Assembly (NCBI GenBank): GCA_002083775.1
Contig: MTEI01000010.1
Coordinates: forward strand, 62,001-126,000
DNA from: Rhodoferax ferrireducens
Lineage (GTDB): Bacteria > Pseudomonadota > Gammaproteobacteria > Burkholderiales > Burkholderiaceae_C
Length of the DNA: 64,000 nucleotides
Direction: 5' to 3'
In this document: positions 17,817-28,760 of the stretch, one piece after another
Layout: each line of letters opens with the position of its first letter
How positions within the stretch are numbered: the first letter of the stretch is position 1
Made by a program: the position numbers and the translations under genes
Notes under the pieces: generated by a model
Told to the model about the DNA's origin: nothing
The model's input: the letters and a program-made list of their open reading frames with translations, nothing else
Database searches by the model: none

Positions 17817-19692
17817 GTCCACCAGAGTAACGCTGCTGCAGCACCCCTTGCAGCGTCTGCACCACGGCAAAGGCATCTTTCAGGTGGCTGCGCTCAAAGT
17901 TGGACAACTCTTCGAGCGCCAGAAAGTTGTCGGGCGCTTGGCCCTGGGCCGTCTGGCGCGCCTGGTGGGCGATGCGCAACTTGGCCAAAAACTCCAACGC
18001 GTCGCGCAGGTCGCGCGCGCTTTGTTCACTGACCTGGCCGGCGTTGGCGCAGGCTTCCAGCCGGTCATGCGTGTTGGCCACCGACACCCCGGCCGCCAGC
18101 GCGTAGATGCGCGCCAGGTCCACGATGGGCACGATGCCGCTGTGTTTCAAATCGATGGTGTGGGGGTTGTCGCCACCTTTGCTGAGCGTGATGTTGCCAA
18201 ACATGCCCAGCGGCGGGCGGTGTTTGAGGGCGTTGCTGACCATGTGCGCCAGAAACAGGCTGTTGCCCTTGGTGTGCACCAGCACGTCCTGGCGCAGGCT
18301 CTCCAGCAGCTCGGTGTCCCCGTGGATGCCGCGCAGGTCAAAAAACACGCAGGTCAGCATCAACGCCTTGGGTTTGGGTTGCTCGATCCACTTGCGGAAA
18401 TACTCGGCCCACACGTTGCGCGGCTGGCGCCAGGTGTCGGTCATGGCCATCATCTCGCCGGGGCAATGCACGTAGCCGCAGGCTGCCAGCCCGTCGCATA
18501 CCTGTTGGGAGAACGCCTTGAAATACGCCCCGTGCGCCGCCTCCATATAACCGTCGTCCAGGATCAGGCAATTGTCCTGGTCAGACTTGGCGGTTTGCTC
18601 GTGGCGCGCCTGGCTGCCTGCGGCCACCCACAGGTAGGGCACCGGTGCCGGGCCCAGGGATTGTTCGGCCAGCTGGATCAGCCGCACTGTCAGCGCATCG
18701 GTGATGGCGGTGATGATGTGGCCGGTACTGTAGGCGCTGGCGTCGGCGGCGGCGAGTTGCTGTTGCAGCTGTTTGACGCGGCCGCTGAGCGCTTGCAGCC
18801 CGTCCAGCGTGGTCTGTTTGTAGATGTCGCTGGCCAGATACACCGGCGAGGCGCCGTGCTGCTCGGTGAGGTTGGTGGTGGTGATCATGCCCACCAGTTC
18901 GCTGTCGTCGAGCACCGGCAGGTGATGGATGTGGTGGCGCGCCATCAGCAGCAAGGCTTCAAACGCCGGGCTGTTGGCCTGCACGGTGAGCAGGCTGCGG
19001 GTGGCGATGCTGGCCACCGGCTGGGTCACGTCCAGGGCGTCGGCCACCACCTTGTTGCGCAGGTCGCGGTCGGTCACCAGGCCAACCAGCTGGTCTGCTT
19101 CCATCAGCAGCACCGACGAGACACCCCGCTCGCGCATCAGTTGGGCGGTGGCCTGAATGCTGCTGGCGGGTGGCAGGGTGATGGGGGCGCATTTGATCAG
19201 GGTGCGAATCGGCGTGCTGATCAGGTTCAGTGCGGTGGCGGCGTCGCCACCGGCAGGGCTGGTCTCGGGATGGGCAGTTTGCAGCGCTACCGAGGGGAAA
19301 AAGCACAACAGCGCCGGGTGTTTGGCGCACAGGGCCTGCAACACCTCCGGCGGCCACCAGGCAAGCTCGGCCTCCGTCAGCGCGGTGGCCTGCCAGTTGG
19401 CCAACTGGCGCAGCGGCGTGGCGCCATAACCCAGCAATTGCCCGGCGCCCAAGCGCACCGCGTGGCCCAAGTCCGGGTCGAGCAGCTGCAGCTCACCGCG
19501 CAGCACCAGCCCAAGGCGACCAGCCAGCTGGCCTTGCGCCAGTAGCACGGTGCCGCTGGTAGCGGTTTGCAGGCTGGCCTGCGCTTCAAGGGTTTTGATT
19601 TCCTTGGCCGGCAGCTGGTGCCAGACAGGGTGCTGCGCCAGCGCGGCAGCCAATGGGTGGACGTGGGCGGTTTTGGAAGTGCTATGGGGCAT
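17809..19692 (-). CDS. cNMP-binding / CBS / DUF294 nucleotidyltransferase-like signalling protein 2
   Basis: 627 residues: a cyclic-nucleotide-binding-like domain (~30-125), a CBS pair (~162-277, with LVGLVTDRDLRNKVV and LVGMITTTNL), and a DUF294 core with GSQARHEQ (~359) and SDQDN (~370), then a helical domain. It has the same architecture as the protein at 8763 but is divergent, so the two are old paralogues. The start at ATG 19692 (MPHSTSKTAHVHPL) is favoured because a longer frame would run into the preceding DUF2721 gene. It converges on the pseudo-kinase/exonuclease gene and follows DUF2721 on its own strand. Confidence 0.85.
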   Translation of the reverse strand: MPHSTSKTAHVHPLAAALAQHPVWHQLPAKEIKTLEAQASLQTATSGTVLLAQGQLAGRLGLVLRGELQLLDPDLGHAVRLGAGQLLGYGATPLRQLANWQATALTEAELAWWPPEVLQALCAKHPALLCFFPSVALQTAHPETSPAGGDAATALNLISTPIRTLIKCAPITLPPASSIQATAQLMRERGVSSVLLMEADQLVGLVTDRDLRNKVVADALDVTQPVASIATRSLLTVQANSPAFEALLLMARHHIHHLPVLDDSELVGMITTTNLTEQHGASPVYLASDIYKQTTLDGLQALSGRVKQLQQQLAAADASAYSTGHIITAITDALTVRLIQLAEQSLGPAPVPYLWVAAGSQARHEQTAKSDQDNCLILDDGYMEAAHGAYFKAFSQQVCDGLAACGYVHCPGEMMAMTDTWRQPRNVWAEYFRKWIEQPKPKALMLTCVFFDLRGIHGDTELLESLRQDVLVHTKGNSLFLAHMVSNALKHRPPLGMFGNITLSKGGDNPHTIDLKHSGIVPIVDLARIYALAAGVSVANTHDRLEACANAGQVSEQSARDLRDALEFLAKLRIAHQARQTAQGQAPDNFLALEELSNFERSHLKDAFAVVQTLQGVLQQRYSGGRF

Positions 19693-19723
19693 GATTACGC
19701 AGCGAAGAGCAAAAAATGAAGTT

Positions 19724-20185
19724 TCAGGGCTTGGCTTTGCGCACGGCATGGCCAAATTTGAGGATGCGGGTGGCAATCACGGTTTCCACCAGAAACAACA
19801 GCAAGGCCGCCAGAAACAGCGTCACGCCCAGCAAAAACAAAATGGTGGCCACGCGGAAGATATTCACCTCGGCAGTTTCGCCCAAAAACAGCGCCATGAT
19901 GGTCAGCCCGATCATGATGCCGCAAAAGGTCAGCAGGGCAATACAGCTGTTCACCAGCGCCCCGCGCTGGCGCAGCAGCTTGAGCTCTTTGAACGCCAGT
20001 GTCATCGGGTCGCTGGCCGGGGCGCTGTCGATCTGGGCTTCCAGCGCCCGGGCACGGTCAATGATGCGCGCCAGCCGACCAGCGGCGGTGCCGATCATGC
20101 CCGCCACGGCGGTGAGCAGGAAAACCGGCGCCACCGCCAGCTGGATGCCGTGTGACACAGCTTGAAGATCGGTTGCAAAAAACAT
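19724..20185 (-). CDS. DUF2721 membrane protein
   Basis: A 153-residue inner-membrane protein with three hydrophobic helices (~12-35, ~85-105, ~115-140) and a charged segment GRLARIIDRARALEAQI between the first two, the DUF2721 hallmark. Its function is unknown. It is 17 bases downstream of the MFS gene and 31 bases upstream of the DUF294 start, all on the minus strand, so a single transcript is likely. Confidence 0.8.
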   Translation of the reverse strand: MFFATDLQAVSHGIQLAVAPVFLLTAVAGMIGTAAGRLARIIDRARALEAQIDSAPASDPMTLAFKELKLLRQRGALVNSCIALLTFCGIMIGLTIMALFLGETAEVNIFRVATILFLLGVTLFLAALLLFLVETVIATRILKFGHAVRKAKP

Positions 20186-20202
20186 GGGTTATTCCAGTGC
20201 GG

Positions 20203-21372
20203 TTAGCGGCTGCGCCCCAGCAGGGCAGCAAAACCGGCGGCAGCCAAAACGATCAGCAGCACCGGAAAACCCAGCCCGGCAGACCATTCAATCAGCGCCC
20301 CAGAGCCAGCAGAGGCCACCAGCCCGCCCAAAGTGTAGGTCAGCACCAGCACGGCGGTGCTGTTGACCAGCGTCAGGCCTTTTTCGCGCGCGCCGATGTC
20401 CACCATCGCCAGTGTGTAAAGCGCGCCACCTGCAGCACCCCACACCGCCACCACCGGCCAGACCAGCCACGGGCTAGCCAGCACCCACGGCCCGGGCAGG
20501 GTGCTGAGCAGGATCAGGCCCGCAAACACCTTCATCAGCAGGCGCCGCCCGCGCGCCGGGTTGGCAAACCGGTCAGCCAGCATGCCTGCAGGCAGCGCCA
20601 TCAGCGTGCCACCGGCCCCGCTGACCGACACCAACAGGGTGGCGGCACTGGCGCTCAGGCCAAGAGACAAGCCGTACAGCGGCAGGATCGAGGCCAGCCC
20701 CAGCTCGAAAAAACCACCCAGAAACCCCGCCAGCATGATCACCGGGTGCGCCAGCACGGCGTGCCACAGCCCTTGCAGGCCGACGCTGGCGGTGTGGCTG
20801 TCGTGGTCGGGCGGCAGGCGCGGGATCAGCGCCGTCCAGGCCAGGCCCACACCCAGCAGGGCTACCACCCACCACAGGGCGTGCGCGTTATCCGTGCCCA
20901 CCGCGGCCAGGATGGCCGGACCCACCACAAAGGTCAGCCCGACCAACGTGGCGTAAGTGCCTATGGTTCGCCCCAGATGCTGTGGCGGCGCAAATTCGGC
21001 AATGAAGGCCTCGGCCAGCACCCAGCGCAAGCCACCAGCGACACCGGCCAGCAGCTGCAGTGCAAACCAGATCCACAGCACGTCGGTGACCATGAAGCCC
21101 AGCGCCGACACCACCGGTGCGCTGGACGCCAGCCACATGGCCTGACGGCGACCGATGCGCCGGATCAGGCCCGAGGCAAACGGCGTGATCAAGAAAACCC
21201 CGGCCCAGGTGGTGGCGGCAAACAGCCCGGCGATGGTGGTGGATACCTGCGCGTCCTTGAGCATCAACAGCAGCAGTGGCGACAGCATGAAGATGCCGCA
21301 CAGCTCAAAAAATGTCGAGCCAAATACCGCCACCAAGCCGACCGGGGAGCCTTTTGCCGTGCCGGGTGTCAT
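20203..21372 (-). CDS. MFS transporter
   Basis: A 389-residue permease with 12 predicted hydrophobic helices and the loop 2-3 motif GLIRRIGRRQAMWL. The second half begins near LWHAVLAHPVIMLAGFLGG and contains GMLADRFANPARGRRLL, the symmetry-related loop. The substrate cannot be assigned; sugar or drug efflux-type MFS are possible. It lies 13 bases downstream of the HAD phosphatase gene. Confidence 0.85.
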   Translation of the reverse strand: MTPGTAKGSPVGLVAVFGSTFFELCGIFMLSPLLLLMLKDAQVSTTIAGLFAATTWAGVFLITPFASGLIRRIGRRQAMWLASSAPVVSALGFMVTDVLWIWFALQLLAGVAGGLRWVLAEAFIAEFAPPQHLGRTIGTYATLVGLTFVVGPAILAAVGTDNAHALWWVVALLGVGLAWTALIPRLPPDHDSHTASVGLQGLWHAVLAHPVIMLAGFLGGFFELGLASILPLYGLSLGLSASAATLLVSVSGAGGTLMALPAGMLADRFANPARGRRLLMKVFAGLILLSTLPGPWVLASPWLVWPVVAVWGAAGGALYTLAMVDIGAREKGLTLVNSTAVLVLTYTLGGLVASAGSGALIEWSAGLGFPVLLIVLAAAGFAALLGRSR

Positions 21373-21385
21373 GGCGGGTTGGGCA

Positions 21386-22240
21386 TCAGGTGGCGCGTGC
21401 TGCCAGCAAAGCGCGCGCTACCTCGGCAAAGCCTGCGCCGCGTTCGCCGACTGTCTCGTAGCGCGGCCAGTGCTGCATCTGGTCGTCAAAACGGTGGATA
21501 TTGGCCACGCCCACGCTGTGGGTGAAGTGTTCAAACATCACCTGGTCGTTGGTGGAGTCGCCCACGTAGACCCATTGCGCCAGCTCGGCGTCAAGATCGC
21601 GGCCAAACAGGGTGCGCACCATCCAGCGTGCGGCTTCGAGCTTGTTGTGGCGGCCAATCCAGCCGTTGATGTGGATGCTGCTCACCGTGGCCTGCATACC
21701 GTTTGCTTGGAATAACGCCACCACCCGCGCAACTTGGTCGGGCGGCAGCAGATGCACCTCGTTGTAGTCGATGGCGATGTCGGTCTCGCGCCCGGCATGG
21801 TCGTTTGACAGTGCGCTGCCCGGCACCTGCTGCAGGATCAGCTCAGCCACCTGGCGCATTTTTTGTTGGTTGGCTTGCAGTTGTGAAGCGTCTGAAAAGT
21901 ATATTTTTGATAGCTTCTTGCCCTTATTAGATAAGGGCTGGAGGCCATTTTGGCTTATAAACTCTGGTGCAAAAGCCACGCCGCCGTTTTCCGCCACCAT
22001 GGCATCCACGGACCAGGCGGGCAGCCCAAGCGCTGCATCTCCGAGCGCGTGCGGCGCGCACCAGCCCACCGGCCGCCCGGTGATCGGAATCACTGCCAGC
22101 CCTGCTGCTTTGAGGTCTGCCAGGGCCTGCAAGGCATCCGGCGTGATGACCTGATGCGTGGTCAACGTGTCGTCAATGTCGGTGAACACGCCAGTGATGT
22201 TGCGGCGCTCGGCCAGCGGCCAGTCAGAGAGGGGATTCAC
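21386..22240 (-). CDS. HAD-superfamily (IIB, Cof/MPGP-like) phosphatase
   Basis: A 284-residue Mg-dependent phosphatase. Motif I is VFTDIDDTLTTH, motif II PITGRPVGW, the Lys motif NKLEAARWMV and motif III YVGDSTNDQVMF, all intact. The spacing fits the C2B-capped branch that includes sugar-phosphatases and mannosyl-3-phosphoglycerate phosphatase. A family A repeat (21899-21953) is read in frame as LQPLSNKGKKLSKIYFSD, between the first motif block and the cap. It is first in the minus-strand run HAD-MFS-DUF2721-DUF294. Confidence 0.85.
   Translation of the reverse strand: MNPLSDWPLAERRNITGVFTDIDDTLTTHQVITPDALQALADLKAAGLAVIPITGRPVGWCAPHALGDAALGLPAWSVDAMVAENGGVAFAPEFISQNGLQPLSNKGKKLSKIYFSDASQLQANQQKMRQVAELILQQVPGSALSNDHAGRETDIAIDYNEVHLLPPDQVARVVALFQANGMQATVSSIHINGWIGRHNKLEAARWMVRTLFGRDLDAELAQWVYVGDSTNDQVMFEHFTHSVGVANIHRFDDQMQHWPRYETVGERGAGFAEVARALLAARAT
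21899..21953 (+). repeat. Dispersed repeat (family A) inside HAD gene
   Basis: GTATATTTTTGATAGCTTCT, then TGCCCTTATTAGATAAGGGCTGGAGGCCATTTTGG, is one of the best family copies in the window. It lies antisense to the HAD reading frame, which stays open through it. Confidence 0.85.
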
Positions 22241-22243
22241 TGA

Positions 22244-22302
22244 ATGTCATTGCGGGCTTCGACCCGCAATCCATGGATCCCGGATCGAGTCCGGGATGAC
22301 AC
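22244..22302 (+). repeat. Dispersed palindromic repeat (family B), intergenic
   Basis: GTCATTGCGGGCttcgaCCCGCAATCC, then ATCCCGGAtcgagTCCGGGATGAC: two back-to-back palindromes with the terminal GTCATT/GATGAC typical of this family. It occupies the gap between prfC and the HAD gene. Confidence 0.85.
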
Positions 22303-22357
22303 AAGCTTCTGCCTGGACGACACAAGCGTCGGTCGAGATGACATCATGTGTTTCACC

Positions 22358-23989
22358 TTAATTTGCACGCTGCAACGCCAGCCCGGCGTGTTCGCGCAGC
22401 GGGTGGAAGTGGATCTTGGGAAAGCGCTCTTGCGCCAAACGCACGTCATACGGGCTGGTGCACAGGTAGGCCAGCGTGTCTGCGGCGTCGCGCGCCATGC
22501 GCTGCGGGTAGGCGTGAACGAAGTCTTTCAGTTCAGCGGGCGAGTCGGCGGTGATCCAGCGCGCGCCGGTGTACTGGCTGCTCTCCAGGCGAATATCGGC
22601 GTCGTATTCACCTTTCAGGCGGTGCTGCACCACCTCAAACTGCAGCTGGCCAATGGCACCAAGCAGCATGTTGCCACCCATTTCGGGCCGAAACACCTGA
22701 ATGGCGCCTTCTTCGCCCAACTGTGCCAGGCCCTGCTGCAACTGTTTGGTGCGCAGCGGGTTTTTCAGCACCACGGTCATGAACATTTCTGGTGCAAAAA
22801 ACGGCAGGCCGGTGAACAACAGGTTCACCGAGCCGTCGGTGATGGTGTCGCCGAGTTGCACGCCACCATGGGTGGTAAAGCCCACGATGTCACCCGCGTA
22901 GGCTTCTTCCACCGCCTCGCGGCGCTGGCTCATGAAGGTGACCACGCTGGTGGGGCGCAATTCTTTGCCGGTGCGCATCACTTTGAGCTTCATGCCCGGG
23001 GTGTATTTGCCGCTGGCCATGCGCACAAAGGCGATGCGGTCGCGGTGATTCGCGTCCATGTTGGCCTGCACCTTGAACACCACACCGCTGAAAGCATCGT
23101 CTTCCGGCTGCACCTGTTTGATGACCGGCTGTTTGTTGACCACAAAGCTGCTGGTGCGCGGGCCAGGGGAGGGCGCCAAGTCGACCAAAGCGTCCAGCAC
23201 CTCCATCACGCCAAAGTTGTTGACGCCCGAGCCGAAAAATACCGGCGTTTGTTTGCCCGCCAGAAACGCCTCGCGGTCAAATTGGGGAGAAGCCCCTGTG
23301 GCCAGTTCCATACTTTCCAGCGCCGTGTCCCAGTCATGGCCGAAGCGTTTTTGCAGCGCAGCGGGGTCGGACAGCGGCATGGCGTCAAAGTCGTGTGGCA
23401 GGCGCTCCGAGCCCGACTCAAACACGGTCATGGTCTGGGTTCGCAGGTTGATGATGCCGCCAAAGTGTTTGCCCTGGCCCACCGGCCAGGTCATGGGCAC
23501 GCAGGGCATGCCGAGTTCGCGCTCGACTTCGTCCAGAATGTCCAGCGGGTCGCGCACCTCACGGTCCATCTTGTTGACAAAGGTGATGATGGGCGTGTCG
23601 CGCTGGCGGCAGACCTCGATCAGCCGCCGGGTCTGGGACTCGACGCCGTTGGCGGCGTCAATCACCATCAGCGCCGAGTCCACGGCGGTGAGCACCCGGT
23701 AGGTGTCTTCAGAAAAGTCTTTGTGGCCGGGGGTGTCGAGCAGGTTGATGACAAAGTCGCGGTAAACCATCTGCATCACCGAGCTGGCCACCGAGATGCC
23801 GCGCTGCTTCTCGATCTCCATCCAGTCACTGGTGGCGTGCCGGGTGGCTTTGCGGGCTTTGACGCTGCCGGCAATCTGGATGGCGCCTGAAAATAGCAGC
23901 AATTTCTCGGTCAGGGTGGTTTTACCCGCATCCGGGTGCGAAATTATCGCAAACGTGCGGCGGCGGCGGGTTTCAAAAGCGTAAGTCAC
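22358..23989 (-). CDS. prfC: Peptide chain release factor 3
   Basis: A 543-residue translational GTPase that recycles RF1/RF2 after peptide release. GTP-binding motifs are G1 SHPDAGKTTLTE near residue 18, DTPGHKDF (G3) and NKMDRE (G4), with the switch region between. Length and C-terminal domains fit bacterial RF3. It is a single gene on the minus strand, divergent from pgm across a 256-base gap. Confidence 0.96.
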   Translation of the reverse strand: MTYAFETRRRRTFAIISHPDAGKTTLTEKLLLFSGAIQIAGSVKARKATRHATSDWMEIEKQRGISVASSVMQMVYRDFVINLLDTPGHKDFSEDTYRVLTAVDSALMVIDAANGVESQTRRLIEVCRQRDTPIITFVNKMDREVRDPLDILDEVERELGMPCVPMTWPVGQGKHFGGIINLRTQTMTVFESGSERLPHDFDAMPLSDPAALQKRFGHDWDTALESMELATGASPQFDREAFLAGKQTPVFFGSGVNNFGVMEVLDALVDLAPSPGPRTSSFVVNKQPVIKQVQPEDDAFSGVVFKVQANMDANHRDRIAFVRMASGKYTPGMKLKVMRTGKELRPTSVVTFMSQRREAVEEAYAGDIVGFTTHGGVQLGDTITDGSVNLLFTGLPFFAPEMFMTVVLKNPLRTKQLQQGLAQLGEEGAIQVFRPEMGGNMLLGAIGQLQFEVVQHRLKGEYDADIRLESSQYTGARWITADSPAELKDFVHAYPQRMARDAADTLAYLCTSPYDVRLAQERFPKIHFHPLREHAGLALQRAN

Positions 23990-24095
23990 AGGGATGTCTC
24001 GGGTCTGGGAAGCGGGGCGTGATGGGGGAGGACCCGGCTGCTCGCGCTAAAACTGACTTCATTGAGCCACGTCAAGGGCAGGCGGGTTATATGTT

Positions 24096-24150
24096 TATTT
24101 TAAAGGCCTCCAGCCCTTGTTCCCCAGAGGGTATTGGTGCTAAATTAGAA
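24096..24150 (-). repeat. Dispersed repeat (family A), intergenic
   Basis: On the minus strand TTTAGCACCAATACCCTCTG, then GGGAACAAGGGCTGGAGGCCTTTAAAAT. It lies in the 256-base prfC-pgm divergent gap, where no clear promoter elements were otherwise recognised. Confidence 0.75.
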
Positions 24151-24209
24151 CCGCTCAAGCCCAGCTTGCAGCCTGACCAGAACCTTCATCCGCGCACCCA
24201 TTTTTGTAG

Positions 24210-25907
<1,698 letters not shown>

Positions 25908-25954
25908 TGTGAAGATTTTGCAGTAGCCCATGACATTGAAAGCGAGGAAACGAT

Positions 25955-27226
25955 ATGTTGAAAGAGATTGACAAAGCGCCTGAAACTCACCAGGTGATTC
26001 GTCACACGGTCGCGTTGGTGTTGGCAGGAGGCCGTGGTTCCAGGTTGAAGCAGCTGACGGATTCGCGGGCCAAACCGGCGGTGTACTTTGGCGGCAAGTT
26101 CCGCATCATCGACTTTGCACTGTCCAATTGCCTGAATTCCGGCATCCGGCGCATGGCGGTGGTGACGCAATACAAATCGCACTCGCTGATGCGCCACATG
26201 CAGCGCGGCTGGAGCTTTTTGCGCGCCGAACTCAACGAGATGGTGGACCTGCTGCCTGCGCAACAGCGCGCCGGTGAGGAGCACTGGTACCGCGGCACGG
26301 CAGACGCCATCTTTCAGAACATTGACATCATCCGCTCCAGCAAGCCGCAATACGTGGTCATTCTGGCTGGCGACCATGTCTACAAAATGGATTATTCGAT
26401 CATGGTCAAAGACCATGTGGCGCGGGGCGCCGGTTGCACGGTGGGTTGTATCGAGGTGCCACGCACCGAGGCCAGTGCCTTCGGTGTGATGGCCATTGAT
26501 GAACACCGCCAGATCACGGCCTTTGTTGAAAAACCCGCTGACCCGCCGCCCATGCCGGGTAACGACGCTGTGTCGCTGGCCAGTATGGGTATTTATGTGT
26601 TTGACGCCGAATACCTGTACCAGTTGCTGGAGGCCGATCTGGCCAACCCCGATTCTGAGCACGACTTTGGCAAGAACGTCATTCCGGCGACTGTTGCTGA
26701 AGGGCGTGCGCTGGCGCATCCGTTCGGTCTGTCCTGTGTGTCCCGTGTGCCGGGTGTTCAGCCGTATTGGCGTGATGTGGGCACGATTGATGCATTCTGG
26801 TCGGCCAATCTGGATTTGGCGTCCACCGTCCCAGAGCTGGATATTTACGACACGGATTGGCCCATCTGGACTTACCAGCGTCAGCTGCCCCCCGCCAAGT
26901 TTGTGCCAGATACTCTGGGTCAAAACGGGGTGGCGGTGAATACGCTGGTGTCAGGGGGTTGTATTGTGTCGGGTTCGTATGTGGCGCATTCGGTGCTGTT
27001 TTCGGAGGTTCGGGTGCATTCCTTCTGTCGCATCGATGAGGCGGTGATCCTTCCGGATGTCGTCATCCAGCGCAATTGCCGCCTGAAGCGGGTGGTGATT
27101 GATCGGGGTTGCACCTTGCCAGAGGGCTTGGTGGTGGGCGAAGATCCGGCGCTGGATGCTCAGCGCTTTGAACGGACCGAAGGCGGTGTGGTGCTGATCA
27201 CGTCAGAAATGCTGGACAAGCTTTAA
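25955..27226 (+). CDS. glgC: Glucose-1-phosphate adenylyltransferase
   Basis: A 423-residue ADP-glucose pyrophosphorylase, the committed step of glycogen synthesis. The nucleotide loop is [32 protein letters not shown] and FVEKPADPP are active-site segments; the C-terminal left-handed beta-helix follows from about residue 300. Full length and typical of allosteric bacterial enzymes. It precedes glgA by 16 bases. Confidence 0.97.
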   Translation: MLKEIDKAPETHQVIRHTVALVLAGGRGSRLKQLTDSRAKPAVYFGGKFRIIDFALSNCLNSGIRRMAVVTQYKSHSLMRHMQRGWSFLRAELNEMVDLLPAQQRAGEEHWYRGTADAIFQNIDIIRSSKPQYVVILAGDHVYKMDYSIMVKDHVARGAGCTVGCIEVPRTEASAFGVMAIDEHRQITAFVEKPADPPPMPGNDAVSLASMGIYVFDAEYLYQLLEADLANPDSEHDFGKNVIPATVAEGRALAHPFGLSCVSRVPGVQPYWRDVGTIDAFWSANLDLASTVPELDIYDTDWPIWTYQRQLPPAKFVPDTLGQNGVAVNTLVSGGCIVSGSYVAHSVLFSEVRVHSFCRIDEAVILPDVVIQRNCRLKRVVIDRGCTLPEGLVVGEDPALDAQRFERTEGGVVLITSEMLDKL

Positions 27227-27242
27227 GTCAAAGGTCACTCAG

Positions 27243-28691
27243 ATGAATGTGTTGCAAGTCAGTGCCGAAATCTTCCCGCTGCTCAAAACCGGTGGGTTGG
27301 CAGACGTTGCCGGGGCTTTGCCAGCTGCACTGCGGTCGGTAGACTGCCAGGTGCGTGTGCTGCTGCCCGGTTTTCCGGCCATTCTGGCGGACCTGACGGA
27401 CACCCACGTGCTGGCAGAACTGAACGCCCCCTGGGGCGAGCCCTTGCGCGTGCTGCAGGGGCGGCTGAAAACGCTTGAGCTTGACGCCTACCTGATTGAT
27501 TTGCCCCATCTTTACGATCGTCCTGGCAGCCCTTACGAAGACGCATGGCGCCACCCTTATGCCGACAATCACCGCCGCTTTGCTTTGTTAGGCTGGGTGG
27601 GGGCCCTTTTGGCGCATGGATTGGACGGGTATTGGCAGCCCCAAGTGGTGCACAGCCACGACTGGCACGCGGGCTTGACCTCGGCCTACATGGCTTTCAT
27701 GCCGCATCGCTCCTTGCGCGTTGCGACGGTATTCACGGTGCATAACCTGGCGTACCAGGGTGTTTTTTCGCCCGCCAGTTTCTATGAGCTGGGCTTGCCC
27801 CATTCGGCCTTTGGCGTGAATGGTGTTGAGTTTTATGGCCAGGTGTCCTTCATGAAGGCAGGGCTCTACTACGCTGATCACATCACGACCGTCAGCCCCA
27901 CTTATGCGCGTGAAATTCAGACCCCTGAGCAAGGCTGCGGCTTTGACGGGCTGCTGCGCACCCGGTCTGCGGCGCTGTCGGGTATCCTGAATGCCGTGGA
28001 TGATGCGGTCTGGAACCCGGCGACAGACCCGCACCTGAGTGATCATTTTGACGCGGATAGCCCAGCAGGCAAGGCGCATTGCAAATCGGCCTTGCAGGCG
28101 GAGCTTGGTTTGGCCGTGCAGTCGGAGGCACCACTCTTTGGCATTGTGAGCCGGCTGACCGATCAAAAAGGCTTGCACCTGGTGCTGGGCGCGCTGGATA
28201 CGATCTTGGCACGCGGCGGTCAGCTGGTGTTGCTGGGTACTGGAGAGGCACATCTGGAGGCGCTGTTCAAGGCACGGGCCGCGCAGTATCCGCATGCGGT
28301 GTCGGTACGAATCGGTTATGACGAGGCCTATGCCCACCGGATTTTTTCCGCCACCGATGTGACACTGGTGCCTTCACAGTTTGAGCCCTGTGGGCTGACG
28401 CAGATGTACGGTTTGAAATATGGCAGTTTGCCTCTGGTTCACCGGGTGGGAGGCCTGGCCGACACGGTGGTCGACTGTTCGCTGGAAAATATGGCCGAAG
28501 GTCGTGCCAATGGATTTGTGTTTGATGAGTTCAGTCAGCAGGCGTTGGAGCGTGCCATCGCCCGTGCTTTTGCACTGTATGCCCGCAAACAGGAGTGGGA
28601 AAAAGTGCGAGCTTACGGCATGCGCCAGAATCTGGGCTGGCAAGGTGCAGCCCGTCAATACGCTGCCCTGTACCAGCATTTGTACGCGTGA
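27243..28691 (+). CDS. glgA: Glycogen synthase (ADP-glucose)
   Basis: A 482-residue GT5 glycosyltransferase adding ADP-glucose to glycogen chains. The N-terminal KTGGLADVAGALP loop and the C-terminal PSQFEPCGLTQMYGLKYG, then VGGLADTV, bind ADP-glucose. Full length. It lies in the run pgm-glgC-glgA-malQ with short spacers, consistent with one operon. Confidence 0.97.
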   Translation: MNVLQVSAEIFPLLKTGGLADVAGALPAALRSVDCQVRVLLPGFPAILADLTDTHVLAELNAPWGEPLRVLQGRLKTLELDAYLIDLPHLYDRPGSPYEDAWRHPYADNHRRFALLGWVGALLAHGLDGYWQPQVVHSHDWHAGLTSAYMAFMPHRSLRVATVFTVHNLAYQGVFSPASFYELGLPHSAFGVNGVEFYGQVSFMKAGLYYADHITTVSPTYAREIQTPEQGCGFDGLLRTRSAALSGILNAVDDAVWNPATDPHLSDHFDADSPAGKAHCKSALQAELGLAVQSEAPLFGIVSRLTDQKGLHLVLGALDTILARGGQLVLLGTGEAHLEALFKARAAQYPHAVSVRIGYDEAYAHRIFSATDVTLVPSQFEPCGLTQMYGLKYGSLPLVHRVGGLADTVVDCSLENMAEGRANGFVFDEFSQQALERAIARAFALYARKQEWEKVRAYGMRQNLGWQGAARQYAALYQHLYA

Positions 28692-28760
28692 GTTTTTGCC
28701 TGTGATGGGGGCTGCGCTGGCTGCAAGCCAGGGCCTCCTGTTGCTTTTTTGGAAAATTCA

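Noticed and set aside
17848..19545. Plus-strand open frame of 565 codons opposite DUF294 protein 2
   Set aside because: The opposite strand has cNMP, CBS and DUF294 motifs; the plus frame is low-complexity Gln/His/Gly and has no recognisable start or fold.
20152..21525. Plus-strand open frame of 457 codons opposite the MFS gene
   Set aside because: Gln/Arg/His-rich shadow of a transporter with clear transmembrane pattern on the minus strand.
22244..23890. Plus-strand open frame of 548 codons opposite prfC
   Set aside because: The minus strand is unmistakable RF3; the plus frame starts inside a dispersed repeat.
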